Shown: positions 8,268 to 17,456, counted from the first letter of the stretch. The stretch is DNA of 64,000 nt from Mesorhizobium sp. M9A.F.Ca.ET.002.03.1.2 (GCF_003952365.1 NZ_CP034443.1:3341001-3405000); one strand, 5' to 3'. Notes: generated by a model from the letters alone, not told the origin. Translations and numbers: made by a program.

Positions 8268-9182
8268 TCAGTCCGCGCTGGCGAGCGACCCGAATTGCGC
8301 CATGGTCGCCGCTATTTCTTCGCGGATCCAGGTCTTGAAGTCCCTGATCTTGCGGCTTTCGGTCTTGGCGGCGGAGGTCACCAGCCAGTAGCCGAGCCCG
8401 CTCTGGGCGCGGACGCCGAAAGGCGCGACAAGGCGGCCGTCGGCCAGCGCGTCGGCGGTCAGCAACTGCCAGCCGAGCATGACACCGTGGCCGGCGATCG
8501 CCGATTCCAGGCACAGCATCGGGTCGGTGAAGCGCGCGCCTTTGAGGAAGGTGACCGGCTCTGCCCCGGCCGCCTCGAACCAGCTTTCCCAACTGATCAT
8601 CGCCCTTTCGTCGGTGATCGCGCAGGTCGAGGCGAGGTCTTCGATCGATTTCAGCTTGCTGGCGATCACCGGGGCGCAGACCGGGAAGACCTCCTGCGCC
8701 AGCAGCAGTTCCGCGCGCCCGCTCGGCCATTTGCCGTCGCCAAGCCGGATCGCGATGTCGATGTCCGAGCGATCGAGATCGGCAATCCGTACCGAGGCGT
8801 CGATGCGCAAAAGCACGTTCGGATGCCGGGCGAAGTGACGTGACAGTCTCGGCAGCAGCCACTTCGACGCGAAAGCAGGCGCGGCCGAAACCACCAGAGT
8901 GCATTCGGAAGCGTCGTCGGCGAGCGCCACGGCTTGTGCAAGCTCGCGGAAACCTGCCCCGAGCCGCGCGCTGAAGACGGTGCCGAATTCGGTCAGCACG
9001 AGACCGCTTGCCGTTCGTTCGAACAGTGCTTGGCCGAGCTGCTTTTCCGTCCGCTTGACCTGCTGGCTGACGGCGCTGGGGGACACGTTGAGTTCGCTCG
9101 CCGCGGCCGAAAGCGATCCCAGGCGGGCGACGGTTTCGACGGCCCGCAGGCCGTTGAGATGGACGCGGTTCAGCATGGCCAT
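8268..9182 (-). CDS. LysR-family transcriptional regulator (GcvA-like)
   Basis: This 304-aa protein has an N-terminal winged HTH (about residues 10-65, with LGSLSAAASELNVSPSAVSQQ) and a C-terminal periplasmic-binding-like effector domain. The sequence around RADLDRSDIDIAIR-type motifs (IADLDRSDIDIAIRLG) is characteristic of the GcvA/AmpR branch. It is divergent from a small DUF1127-like gene, with only 95 bases between the two starts, an arrangement seen for GcvA-like regulators. The target and ligand are unknown; control of the small divergent gene or of itself is plausible. Confidence 0.9.
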   Translation of the reverse strand: MAMLNRVHLNGLRAVETVARLGSLSAAASELNVSPSAVSQQVKRTEKQLGQALFERTASGLVLTEFGTVFSARLGAGFRELAQAVALADDASECTLVVSAAPAFASKWLLPRLSRHFARHPNVLLRIDASVRIADLDRSDIDIAIRLGDGKWPSGRAELLLAQEVFPVCAPVIASKLKSIEDLASTCAITDERAMISWESWFEAAGAEPVTFLKGARFTDPMLCLESAIAGHGVMLGWQLLTADALADGRLVAPFGVRAQSGLGYWLVTSAAKTESRKIRDFKTWIREEIAATMAQFGSLASAD

Positions 9183-9277
9183 ATAGTTTTTCTAAACTTA
9201 TACGGTTGAAATCTCAATTGAAACACAACGCGGAATGGCAGATTCTAGCGGGCAATCAGACCTCTGGAGGAAATCCG

Positions 9278-9490
9278 ATGAAGATTTTGTCATTGCTCAG
9301 GGTCTTTTCCGTTGCCGGCGCGCGGCAGAGCCGGTCGCATGAAAGCGAGACCACCCGATGGGTGATCGATCCGCTGTCGCATCCAGTGCTTGACACCATG
9401 TCGGAGCGCGAACTCGGCGACGTTCCGTTCAGGCTGACGGCTCGGCGCACCGCCTATGAGACGGCAACGGCGGGAGCCGGCTGCGGCTGA
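9278..9490 (+). CDS. Small DUF1127-like protein
   Basis: This 70-aa protein starts at an ATG with a strong site (TGGAGGAAATCCG) directly before it; a longer upstream reading lacks one. The central LDTMSERELGDVPF resembles the conserved core of DUF1127 proteins (MSDRELxDIGL), small regulatory or RNA-linked proteins common in Rhizobiales. The usual arginine-rich C-terminal end is replaced by a Gly/Ala-rich tail, so membership is tentative. The gene is divergent from the GcvA-like LysR gene, a pairing common for DUF1127 genes. Confidence 0.6.
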   Translation: MKILSLLRVFSVAGARQSRSHESETTRWVIDPLSHPVLDTMSERELGDVPFRLTARRTAYETATAGAGCG

Positions 9491-9908
9491 AAATGCGAGC
9501 GAAGTAGGGGTGGCTCAGCTCCTTTCGGCGGTAAACTTGGAGATTGGCCGAGACATCCCTCCCTTCGTCATCCCTGGGCGAAGCAGGAGCGAAGCTCCGT
9601 CGCGGAGACCCTGGGATCCATGCCGTTCCCTAGCGGCAGTGCTCCGACGGACCAGAAACGAGCGCTTTTTCGCAGCGGATATAAGCACTATTCACAGCCG
9701 CCGCATTCTACGCCGGATGTCACGGCATGGATCCCAGGGTCTGCGCTCCGCTTCGGTTCGCTCCGCCCTGGAATGACGAAGCCATGGTGGTCTGCGGCCA
9801 ATCGCAAATGTCAGAGATTGGGAACCGCTTACCTGCGGCCCACGAAACCGTTCTGGCCCAACAAGAAGCGGATTGTTTGACAGGCTCGTGCACCTATTGT
9901 GCACTGCA
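9491..9908. other. Intergenic region with inverted pair of dispersed repeats
   Basis: These 418 bases contain no convincing gene. They hold the inverted repeat pair listed separately and, at the right end, a TTGACA hexamer (9877-9882) and a short dyad with TTGTGCACTGCAA (9897-9909) running into the MFS start codon. Confidence 0.6.
9564..9780. repeat. Pair of about 60-bp repeats in inverted orientation
   Basis: The copy at 9564-9627 (TTCGTCATCCCTGGGCGAAG through CCCTGGGATCCATGCCG) recurs as its reverse complement at 9721-9780, with the shared ends TTCGTCAT and GACCCTGGGATCCATGCCG conserved and a more variable middle. About 93 bases separate the arms. This resembles the short dispersed intergenic repeats common in rhizobia. 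The pair could fold as a long stem in RNA. Confidence 0.8.
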
Positions 9909-11069
9909 ATGAAAGCCGCTTCGCCATCCCCTTTGCGCCTCGCCTTCGCCGGCATGGCCGCCCTGGCTGTCGCCATGGGCATCGGCCGTTTCGTCTATAC
10001 GCCGATCCTGCCTGGCATGATGGAAGAGCTCGGCCTGTCGGCGGCGGACGCCGGCTGGATCGCATCCGCCAACTATCTCGGCTATCTCGTCGGCGCGTTT
10101 GCAGCGGTTGGCGGCTGGGCGCACGGCCGCGAGCGCCTGCTGATGCTTTCCGGCCTGGCCGCCAGCGCCATCCTCGCTGGGCTGATGGGCCTGACCGACA
10201 CGATGGCGGCCTTTCTCGTCATCCGCTTTCTTGCCGGTCTGGCCAGCGCCTTCGTCTTGGTCTTCATGTCCAGCATCGTTTTCGGCCATCTGGCCGCGGC
10301 CGGCCGAAACGACCTGCAGGCGCTGCATTTCGGCGGCGTCGGCCTCGGCATAGCGGCGTCCTCGGCGCTGATGGCGATCCTCGTGACCGGACATGCCGGC
10401 TGGGCGGCAGGCTGGTTCTGGTCCGCCGCGATCTCAGCATGTGGCTTTGCCGTGGTGGCGCTACTGGTCGGCAGCACCGCGACCGCCAACGGCGCCGATG
10501 GTCGCGAACCGGCGTTGCCGAAGGACCGCTCGCTGATGAAGATCATCGTCGCCTATGGCCTGTTCGGCTTCGGCTATATCGTGACGGCGACGTTTCTGAT
10601 CGCCATTGTCCGGCAGGGTGGTGGAGGACGCGCGTTCGAAGCCGTGGTCTGGATGGTCACCGGCCTTGCCGGGATTCCTTCGATCTGGCTCTGGCAGAAG
10701 ATCGCCGCAAGGATCGGCCTGTATGCGGCTTATGCCTTCGGCTGCCTCGTCGAGGTGGTTGGCGTCACCGCGAGCGTCGCCATGGGCGGACACATTGGGC
10801 CGCTGCTCGGCGGGTTTCTGCTTGGCGGAACCTTCATCGCCATCACCGCGCTCGGCCTGCAGACCGGAAGGCAGCTTGTCCCGCAAGCGCCACGCCGGGT
10901 CCTGGCGTTGATGACGGCTTCCTTCGGCCTCGGTCAGATCATCGGTCCGATCGTTGCCGGCCTGCTTGCGCAAGCCACGGGCGACTTCTTCCTCGCGTCG
11001 ATCGTCGCCGCCGCCGTTCTGCTTGTCTCCGGTGTGATCATCTGGTCGGCTGCGCCAAAATCGCCATGA
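9909..11069 (+). CDS. MFS transporter, YbfB/YjiJ family
   Basis: This inner-membrane protein of 386 aa has about twelve hydrophobic segments. The N-terminus, AFAGMAALAVAMGIGRFVYTPILP, is diagnostic for YbfB/YjiJ-type major-facilitator proteins, and a YLGYLVGAF motif follows. ATG 9909 is chosen because the family starts here; an in-frame TTG at 9873 would add 12 residues. A TTGACA lies only 27 bases upstream, leaving almost no leader. Substrates of this family are generally unknown. Confidence 0.85.
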   Translation: MKAASPSPLRLAFAGMAALAVAMGIGRFVYTPILPGMMEELGLSAADAGWIASANYLGYLVGAFAAVGGWAHGRERLLMLSGLAASAILAGLMGLTDTMAAFLVIRFLAGLASAFVLVFMSSIVFGHLAAAGRNDLQALHFGGVGLGIAASSALMAILVTGHAGWAAGWFWSAAISACGFAVVALLVGSTATANGADGREPALPKDRSLMKIIVAYGLFGFGYIVTATFLIAIVRQGGGGRAFEAVVWMVTGLAGIPSIWLWQKIAARIGLYAAYAFGCLVEVVGVTASVAMGGHIGPLLGGFLLGGTFIAITALGLQTGRQLVPQAPRRVLALMTASFGLGQIIGPIVAGLLAQATGDFFLASIVAAAVLLVSGVIIWSAAPKSP

Positions 11070-11190
11070 TTATGGTCTTGCTCGGTGCCGGGCACCGGGC
11101 ACGGGCATTTTCTTTCCCACTAATGTGTGACCTTATGCCCGCTGAACAGCAACGCCGCTGATTTGCGCATCGACCGAGGATTTCCCCACC

Positions 11191-12450
11191 GTGTTTGTAT
11201 CCTTCTTCCCGCAGCCGAAGTTGTTCTTCACTTCGGCCGCCGTCTGGAGTCTTGCCGGAATTCTGTTCTGGTTCTTTGGTGGGGAACAGCTCGGCGCCCT
11301 GGTCGGTCTGCCGCCGGCAGCGGCTGGTGTCCCTCCGGTTCTCGGAATGGCGATTTTCTGGACCAAGCCGTTTATTTGGTTCTATATCTATTTTGGTTTT
11401 CTTGTTGGTGCTTTCTACGCCTTCTGGCGCTTTTATTCTCCTCACTCGTGGCAGGATTGGTCGATCCTCGGTTCGGCGCTCATCCTGTTTTCCACATATC
11501 TTAACGTGCAGATTTATGTGGCGCTGAATACTTGGCGCGGACCTTTCTTTGATCTCTTCCAGAAAGCGATTACGACACCCGGCTCGGTGACCGCCGGCGA
11601 ACTCTATTCGATGTTCTGGATCTACGCCTGGATTGGCGCTTCGGGCATGGCCTTGTTCGTCGTCACCCGGTTCTTCGTCAGCCACTATATCTTCCGCTGG
11701 CGCACGGCCATGAATGACTACTACATGGCGCACTGGCAGAGATTGCGACACATCGAAGGCGCGTCTCAGCGCGTACAAGAGGACACGATGCGGTTCTCCA
11801 CTACGATGGAGGGCCTTGGAGTATCGCTCGTTGACTCCGTAATGACGTTGATTGCGTTCTTGCCATTGCTCGCGCAACTCTCCAGCCATGTGAAAGTCTT
11901 GCCCCTCGTCGGCGAAATTCCCTATTCTCTGGTTGTAGCCGCTGTCACCTGGTCGATCTTCGGTACGTTTCTTCTCATGGCTGCCGGCGTAAAACTGCCG
12001 GGGTTGGAGTTCAAGAATCAGCGAGTCGAGGCAGCCTACCGCAAAGAACTCGTATACGGCGAAGACGATGCGGCGCGCGCAGCACCGCCGACAGTGGCCG
12101 AACTCTTTTCCCATGTCCGACGCAACTACTTCACCCTCTACTTCCACTACGCCTACTTCAACATCGTCCGATCCGGCTATCTGCAGGCAGATGCCATCTT
12201 CTCCAGCTTGATCCTCATTCCCACGATTGCTGCTGGAACTATTACGCTGGGCATATGGCAGCAGGTTTCCACCGCTTTCAGCCAGGTCAGCTCCTCATTT
12301 CAGTATCTGGTCAATGCCTGGCCGACGATCGTCGAGTTGATCTCCATACACAAACGCCTGCGCGCCTTCGAGGCGACGCTCGAAGGAGAGCCGCTGCCCG
12401 AAATCGACCAGCGCTATCTCGAACGTCAAGGCGCCGAGGACCCGGCCTGA
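11191..12450 (+). CDS. bacA: BacA peptide transporter (SbmA/BacA family)
   Basis: This 419-aa inner-membrane protein belongs to the SbmA/BacA proton-driven peptide importers. In legume symbionts BacA imports plant NCR peptides and affects lipid A fatty acids, and in several hosts it is needed for bacteroid survival. Residues known to matter in S. meliloti BacA occupy identical positions here: W182, Q193, D198, E207, R284 and R389. The [10 protein letters not shown] motif is present. No ABC ATPase domain is fused. The start is GTG with GAGGA about 10 bases upstream. The gene is monocistronic, tail-to-tail with a polysaccharide deacetylase gene. Confidence 0.92.
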   Translation: MFVSFFPQPKLFFTSAAVWSLAGILFWFFGGEQLGALVGLPPAAAGVPPVLGMAIFWTKPFIWFYIYFGFLVGAFYAFWRFYSPHSWQDWSILGSALILFSTYLNVQIYVALNTWRGPFFDLFQKAITTPGSVTAGELYSMFWIYAWIGASGMALFVVTRFFVSHYIFRWRTAMNDYYMAHWQRLRHIEGASQRVQEDTMRFSTTMEGLGVSLVDSVMTLIAFLPLLAQLSSHVKVLPLVGEIPYSLVVAAVTWSIFGTFLLMAAGVKLPGLEFKNQRVEAAYRKELVYGEDDAARAAPPTVAELFSHVRRNYFTLYFHYAYFNIVRSGYLQADAIFSSLILIPTIAAGTITLGIWQQVSTAFSQVSSSFQYLVNAWPTIVELISIHKRLRAFEATLEGEPLPEIDQRYLERQGAEDPA

Positions 12451-12479
12451 GGCTTTTTGGAAACAAAGGACGTGGCGGC

Positions 12480-13490
12480 TCAGCCGCCCACCGACGCCTG
12501 CTTTTCGCCGGTGCGTTGGCGCGAAACATAGTCGCGATAGCTGATGCACTCGACGTCGGGCTTGGTGCAGACCTCGCCGGCAAAGCGCTCCAGCGCATCC
12601 CAGTAGGCGCCGTCATTCATCAGCGTGAAATGGAAGCCGAGTTCCAGCGGAATGCGTTTGCCCTGGTATTGGGTATCGAAGGCGGCGCGAAAGGCGTCAT
12701 AGGTCCGGTTGGCGAACTCGGCCGCCTTGCTCGGCCGCTCGAAGCCGCCGGAGTGCCTGACATAGAGATTGTAGTCCATGGCGATCACCGGTCGTGATCT
12801 CGGACCTTCCGGAATCTGCGGCAGCGAAAAGCGCGTGATGCCGTTGCCGGTCGGTGGCAGGGCAGGGCCGCGCGACACACCGCTTGCGTCGAACAGGAAG
12901 CCTGCTTTTGGCAGGGCCCTGTAGAGCGCCTCGTTTGCCGACAGATAGGGCGCGCGAAAGCCCACCACCTTGCGTGCGATGTCGCGCCAGCCCGCGGGTT
13001 CGGGGGCAATGGCGTTGATCGAATAGGCGTTCTCAAGAATATGCGAGAAAGAGCCAAACTCGCTCAGCCAGTCGGCCTTGGTCCAGTCCTTGCCGTCGAA
13101 ATGGCCGCAGCCATGGCTGCCGATGTCGTGGCCTTCCGAGGCGGCGAACCGGATCTGTTCAAGCCGCTCGGTGACCTCCTGTTTCGAGGCGGCAAAGCCG
13201 ATATTGGATTTGCCTGATGTCTTGCCGGGCGCCGCGTATTCCTTGCGTGTCTCCGGCGAGAGCAGGAAGACGCAGGACACGAAATAAGTGAAACGCGCGC
13301 CGGTGCGCTGGGCCAGCGCCCGGCTGCGCTTCCACTGCGAAATATCGCGGGCGCTGTCGAACGAGATGATGACCGCCTGCTTCGGCTTTGCCGGTGCTGA
13401 CGCCGCAGGCGGATCGGCGAGGGCAGTGACTGCCATCGCAAGCGAGGCAAGAGAAAATGCAATAACGCGGGACAAACGAGGCATCAGCAT
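12480..13490 (-). CDS. Exported polysaccharide deacetylase-like protein
   Basis: This protein of about 336 aa has an N-terminal signal peptide (hydrophobic VIAFSLASLAMAVTALA) and a NodB-like fold. The CE4 His motif is visible as SHGCGH. The first motif reads SFDSA where active enzymes have TFDDG, so one metal-binding Asp appears to be replaced. The final YNLYVRHSGGF and LGFHFTLMNDG segments occur in a proteobacterial subgroup. The start could be either of two ATGs six bases apart (13490 or 13484); upstream in-frame codons precede the signal peptide. Catalysis on cell-surface glycans is possible but uncertain. Confidence 0.75.
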   Translation of the reverse strand: MLMPRLSRVIAFSLASLAMAVTALADPPAASAPAKPKQAVIISFDSARDISQWKRSRALAQRTGARFTYFVSCVFLLSPETRKEYAAPGKTSGKSNIGFAASKQEVTERLEQIRFAASEGHDIGSHGCGHFDGKDWTKADWLSEFGSFSHILENAYSINAIAPEPAGWRDIARKVVGFRAPYLSANEALYRALPKAGFLFDASGVSRGPALPPTGNGITRFSLPQIPEGPRSRPVIAMDYNLYVRHSGGFERPSKAAEFANRTYDAFRAAFDTQYQGKRIPLELGFHFTLMNDGAYWDALERFAGEVCTKPDVECISYRDYVSRQRTGEKQASVGG

Positions 13491-13677
13491 CCGGTCTGGA
13501 TTTAGCAATGGCCGGCACCGGCTATCGGCGAAATGTGGCGTGGGTACGATCGCCTCTGGCGGCCACCTGTCCACCGATTAGCCGATTTTCCTGCCGCACC
13601 CCTTCCATGCCGACAAAATTTCGCTAAAACGCGGGGCTTATAAACCGCCCCGGTCGGGGCAGGAATGGTTTTTATCC

Positions 13678-14343
13678 ATGTCGGACGACAGTTTTATCCG
13701 TGAAGTCAATGAAGAGATGCGTCGCGACCAGGCGCATGCGCTGTGGGACCGTTTTGGTCCGTTCTTGCTTGGGCTCGCAGTGCTGGTGGTGGTCGGAACC
13801 GCCGCTTTCGTCGGTTATCGCTATTGGGACGAGACCCGCGCCAATCGCTCGGGCGATGCCTTCTCGCAGGCGCTGAAGCTTGCCAATGACGGCAAGAGCG
13901 ACGAAGCGCTGACGGCCCTCGCTGCGCTGGAGAAGGATGGCTACGGCGCCTATCCGCTGCTCGCCCGCATGCGCGCCGCGACCGTCAAGGCGGACAAGGG
14001 CGACGTCGCCGCCGCCGTCAAGGACTTCGACGAGGTCGCCGCCGACACCGCCATTCCCTCAGGCCTTCGCGACATGGCGCGCCTCAGGGCGGCACTGCTG
14101 CTCGTCGACCATGGTTCCTTCGCCGATGTCTCCAGCCGCGTCGAGGCTCTCACCGCCGACACCAACACGCTGCGCCACACGGCGCGCGAGGCGCTCGGCC
14201 TTGCCGCCTGGAAGGAAGGCAAGGCGACGGACGCACTGAAACTGTTCGACCAGATCGCCTCGGATGATGGCGCCCCGCGCAACGCGCGCGAGCGGGCGAC
14301 GTTGATGTCCGAGCTGATCCGTGGGTCGGGCAGCGCGTCGTAG
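13678..14343 (+). CDS. YfgM-like TPR membrane protein
   Basis: This 221-aa protein has a short cytoplasmic N-terminus, one transmembrane helix (about residues 26-47) and a C-terminal domain of degenerate TPR-like helices, matching the YfgM (TPR_21) family that assists envelope protein folding at SecYEG. It lies directly upstream of der, as YfgM genes often do (in E. coli with bamB between). The operon start is here; the gap to the deacetylase gene is 187 bases. Confidence 0.82.
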   Translation: MSDDSFIREVNEEMRRDQAHALWDRFGPFLLGLAVLVVVGTAAFVGYRYWDETRANRSGDAFSQALKLANDGKSDEALTALAALEKDGYGAYPLLARMRAATVKADKGDVAAAVKDFDEVAADTAIPSGLRDMARLRAALLLVDHGSFADVSSRVEALTADTNTLRHTAREALGLAAWKEGKATDALKLFDQIASDDGAPRNARERATLMSELIRGSGSAS

Positions 14344-14393
14344 TGCATGTCGCCCAAAAGTGCGAAGCGGTTTTGGGATCAACGACATGCACA
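14343..14393. repeat. Dispersed palindromic repeat (TGCATGTCG...CGACATGCA family)
   Basis: An imperfect palindrome of about 50 bp, with TGCATGTCG at the left and CGACATGCA at the right and inner CCCAAAA/TTTTGGG arms, fills most of the 67-base gap between the YfgM-like gene and der. It is the same family as the tandem array at 27147-27374 and the copy at 56028-56076. Confidence 0.85.
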
Positions 14394-14410
14394 ATAGATG
14401 GTAGAGCTGC

Positions 14411-15844
14411 ATGACATTCAAAGTCGCCATCATCGGCCGGCCTAACGTCGGCAAATCGACCCTTTTTAACAGGCTGGTGGGAAGGAAGCTGGCGCTTGTC
14501 GACGACACGCCGGGCGTCACCCGCGACCGTCGCGTCCACGCCGCCAAGCTCTACGATCTGCATTTCGACGTCATCGACACCGCCGGCTTCGAAGATGCTG
14601 CCGCTTCGACGCTGCCCGGCCGCATGCGCGCCCAGACCGAGATCGCCATCCGTGAAGCCGACCTGATCTTTTTCACGATCGATGCCAAGTCCGGGCTGAT
14701 GCCCGACGACAAGACCTTTGCCGAGATCGTGCGCAAGTCCGGCAAGCCGGTTGTCGTCGTCGCCAACAAGGCCGAGGCGCGCGGCGCCCAAGGCGGCATG
14801 CTTGAGGCCTGGGAACTCGGCCTTGGCGAGCCGATCCCGGTCTCGGCCGAACACGGCCAGGGCCTGCCCGATTTGCGCGATGCGGTGATATCAGCACTTG
14901 GCGAGGCGCGCGCCTTCGGCGAGGATGAAGAAGATACGGATGAGGAGATCGCCGCTAGCGAGGTGCTGATCGGCGAGGACATCATCGATCCGGATGCCGA
15001 ACCGAGCTATGACGATACCAAGCCGATGCGCATCGCCGTCGTCGGCCGCCCGAACGCCGGCAAGTCGACGCTGATCAACGCGCTGATCGGCGAGGAGCGG
15101 CTCCTGACCGGACCGGAAGCCGGCATCACCCGTGATTCGATCTCCGTCGACTGGGACTGGCATGGCCGCCGCCTCAAACTGTTCGACACCGCCGGCATGC
15201 GCCGCAAGGCCAGGATTCACGAGAAGCTGGAAGTCATGTCGGTGCAGGACGGCTTGCGCGCCATCCGCTTTGCCGAGATCGTCATCGTCGTGCTCGACGC
15301 GACTATTCCCTTCGAGAAGCAGGATCTGCAGATCGCCGATTTGATCATCCGCGAGGGCCGCGCGCCGGTGATCGCCTTCAACAAATGGGATCTGATCGAC
15401 CACCCGCAGGAACTCCTGGCGGAACTGCGCGAGAAGACCGAGCGGCTTCTTCCGCAGGCGCGTGGCTTGCAGGCGGTGCCGGTTTCGGCCGAAACCGGGC
15501 GCGGTCTCGACAAGCTGATGGACGCCGTCATCAGGACGCACAGAGTGTGGAACAGCCGTGTCTCGACAGGCAAGCTCAACCGCTGGCTGGAAGGCATCCT
15601 GGCGCACCATCCGCCGCCCGCCGTGGCGGGGCGCCGACTGAAGATCAAATATGTCACGCAGGCCAAGACGCGGCCGCCGGGCTTCGTCGTGTCCTGCTCA
15701 CGGCCGGACGCGATGCCGCAATCCTATGTCCGCTATCTCTCCAACAGCCTTCGCGAAGCCTTCGACATGCCAGGCGTGCCGATCCGCATCGCCTTGCGCA
15801 CCTCGGAAAATCCGTTCGCCGGCAGGGCGAAAAAGCGCCGCTGA
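14411..15844 (+). CDS. der: Ribosome-associated GTPase Der (EngA)
   Basis: Der is the tandem-GTPase needed for 50S ribosome assembly. The 477-aa product shows both G domains: GRPNVGKST at residue 9 and GRPNAGKST near residue 211, each followed by DTPG or DTAG switch II motifs, and NKxE/NKWD specificity motifs (VANKAEA and FNKWDLID). The C-terminal KH-like domain ends KKRR. An acidic linker of about 40 residues joins the two G domains. The length is normal for alphaproteobacteria. Confidence 0.96.
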   Translation: MTFKVAIIGRPNVGKSTLFNRLVGRKLALVDDTPGVTRDRRVHAAKLYDLHFDVIDTAGFEDAAASTLPGRMRAQTEIAIREADLIFFTIDAKSGLMPDDKTFAEIVRKSGKPVVVVANKAEARGAQGGMLEAWELGLGEPIPVSAEHGQGLPDLRDAVISALGEARAFGEDEEDTDEEIAASEVLIGEDIIDPDAEPSYDDTKPMRIAVVGRPNAGKSTLINALIGEERLLTGPEAGITRDSISVDWDWHGRRLKLFDTAGMRRKARIHEKLEVMSVQDGLRAIRFAEIVIVVLDATIPFEKQDLQIADLIIREGRAPVIAFNKWDLIDHPQELLAELREKTERLLPQARGLQAVPVSAETGRGLDKLMDAVIRTHRVWNSRVSTGKLNRWLEGILAHHPPPAVAGRRLKIKYVTQAKTRPPGFVVSCSRPDAMPQSYVRYLSNSLREAFDMPGVPIRIALRTSENPFAGRAKKRR

Positions 15845-15908
15845 GCGCCGGCGCCCTCTGGTCGTGGACGGCGTCTGGCTGGCTGCGGCTTTTTGCGCGC
15901 CGATCGCC

Positions 15909-15948
15909 TAAGCAGACATTCGTGGGTTGTCCCACGAATGTCTGCTTA
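15909..15948. repeat. Perfect 18-bp palindrome downstream of der
   Basis: TAAGCAGACATTCGTGGG and its exact complement flank a four-base TTGT loop. There is no clean T-run, so intrinsic termination would be weak. The stem is unusually perfect and longer than typical terminators. It may be a dispersed repeat or serve as the 3' end of the der transcript. Confidence 0.8.
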
Positions 15949-15964
15949 GATTCCTTTGTTTATC

Positions 15965-16009
15965 GCAGGTTCTGGTCGCAAAACCGTGGGACACTTTTGC
16001 GGAACCTGC
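15965..16009. repeat. Interrupted palindrome with nested arms
   Basis: GCAGGTTC pairs with GAACCTGC, and inside that CGCAAAA pairs with TTTTGCG, leaving a small central loop. It follows the perfect palindrome by 16 bases. It looks like a copy of a rhizobial intergenic palindromic element; no coding sequence overlaps it. Confidence 0.7.
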
Positions 16010-16109
16010 TTAGCCGATCTTTCTTCGGCCCGAACATGGCCGCAAAAGCGCCTGACTCCGAATCGACAGGGAAAACACGATCGAACCTGTTAACGCCCCA
16101 TCAAGGTTA

Positions 16110-17456
16110 ATGCATCATCGTGCCTCTCCAGTGGGGTCCGTTGCGTTTCTGGAGAGTTCCGTGCATCGACGTGTTTTGAAGCGGCTTGTCGCTGTCGCCG
16201 GTGAGAAAAGACGTTCACTCCTGTCTTCGTCCATTGTTGGTCTGTGCGCTCGGGTCGGCTTTCCCAAGAGTTCCGCGCATCGACGTATTTTGACGCAGCT
16301 CGCCGCCGCCGGTGGGAAAGGACGTTCACTCGTCTCTCCTCTGGTCATTGGGCTTGGCATCTGGCTCGGCTTTCCCTCTGTCATCGCCTACCAGGACATG
16401 GGAAGCCTGGTCTCGGGCCTCAAAGCGCCGAACGCCCGCTGGAACGCCTATGTCGAGAAATCCGTCGCCGGCTCGGTCCATGCCGCCGAAATGCCTTTCC
16501 TTGATTCCGACACCACCGGTTCGATCTCGGGTTCCGGCGTTCGGCTGCCCGGCATCGGCGCCGTCTCGTTTCGCGGCAAGGGCAGCGTTGCCAGCGCGAC
16601 GCCCGACGAGGACCGCATCATGCGTGCCGACAAGAAGGGCCGCATCATCATGGTCTCGCCGGTCGCGCCACCGAAGAACTTCAATGCCGGCTCGATCTTC
16701 GAGCGCACCTCCTCGCTGCTTCGCCCCAGCATGGACGGCGGCCTGAAGATGGCTTTCGCCAAGCCCGAGATCAAAGGCAAGGAGATCCAGATTGCCGCCG
16801 CGTTCCACGCGCGCGTGGACAAGAAGCCGGATCCCGGCGTGCCGGCCATGCTTGCCGCACTGGTCAACAACGACCGCCCCGACGTCCTGGCGACCGCCTA
16901 CGCCCCGGCCGCGCCCGACTATGCGCAGGCTTCGCCCTTCGAGGCCTTGCTTCAGGACGAGAAGCCGAACGATGGCCGCTTCATTCCGCCGATGGCCAAG
17001 GGCGATCATTCGTGGATGCAGACTCCGCTGCCGGCAAGCGTCTTCTCCAAGAAGGAACAGGCTTGCCTGGCCAACGGCATCTACTTCGAGGCGCGCGGCG
17101 AGACCGTGCGCGGCCAGGCTGCCGTCGCCCAGGTCATCCTCAATCGCGTCCGCAATCCGGCCTATCCGAACTCGATCTGCGGCGTCGTCTACCAGAACGA
17201 CAAGTGGTTCAACCGCTGCCAGTTCTCCTTCGCCTGCGACGGCAGGAAGAAGCGCATCCAGAGCCCCGCCAACTACAGAATTGCGCAGGATGTCGCCATG
17301 GCGGTCACCGCCGGCAAGGTCTTCATCCCGGAAGTGGGATCGTCGACCCATTACTACGCCAACTACGTCAATCCGGGCTGGGCGCGAACGATGAAAAAAA
17401 TGACCAAGATCGGCCTGCATATCTTCTACCGCACCTATGGCGGCGGCTGGAGCTGA
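16110..17456 (+). CDS. SleB-type cell wall hydrolase (Hydrolase_2)
   Basis: This 448-aa envelope protein has a SleB/CwlJ-like domain at its C-terminus (about residues 315-445): ACLANGIYFEARGE with the conserved Glu, AVAQVILNRVRN, FSFACDG and THYYANYV. Such enzymes cleave peptidoglycan. A hydrophobic anchor lies around residues 78-93, followed by a long low-complexity region. Upstream of the anchor the N-terminus is internally duplicated with a 38-residue period (SSVHRRVLKRL then SSAHRRILTQL), so the true start may be an internal codon. The ATG at 16110 is preceded only by a weak AAGG. Confidence 0.82.
   Translation: MHHRASPVGSVAFLESSVHRRVLKRLVAVAGEKRRSLLSSSIVGLCARVGFPKSSAHRRILTQLAAAGGKGRSLVSPLVIGLGIWLGFPSVIAYQDMGSLVSGLKAPNARWNAYVEKSVAGSVHAAEMPFLDSDTTGSISGSGVRLPGIGAVSFRGKGSVASATPDEDRIMRADKKGRIIMVSPVAPPKNFNAGSIFERTSSLLRPSMDGGLKMAFAKPEIKGKEIQIAAAFHARVDKKPDPGVPAMLAALVNNDRPDVLATAYAPAAPDYAQASPFEALLQDEKPNDGRFIPPMAKGDHSWMQTPLPASVFSKKEQACLANGIYFEARGETVRGQAAVAQVILNRVRNPAYPNSICGVVYQNDKWFNRCQFSFACDGRKKRIQSPANYRIAQDVAMAVTAGKVFIPEVGSSTHYYANYVNPGWARTMKKMTKIGLHIFYRTYGGGWS
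16154..16382 (+). repeat. Direct duplication (114-bp period) within the hydrolase N-terminus
   Basis: GAGTTCC(G)TGCATCGACGT at 16154 recurs at 16268, and similarity continues through the 114-bp unit to a shared CTTTCCC near 16260 and 16370. The period is 38 codons, so the frame is kept. The copies have diverged at many third positions, suggesting an old duplication of the signal-anchor segment. Confidence 0.75.
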
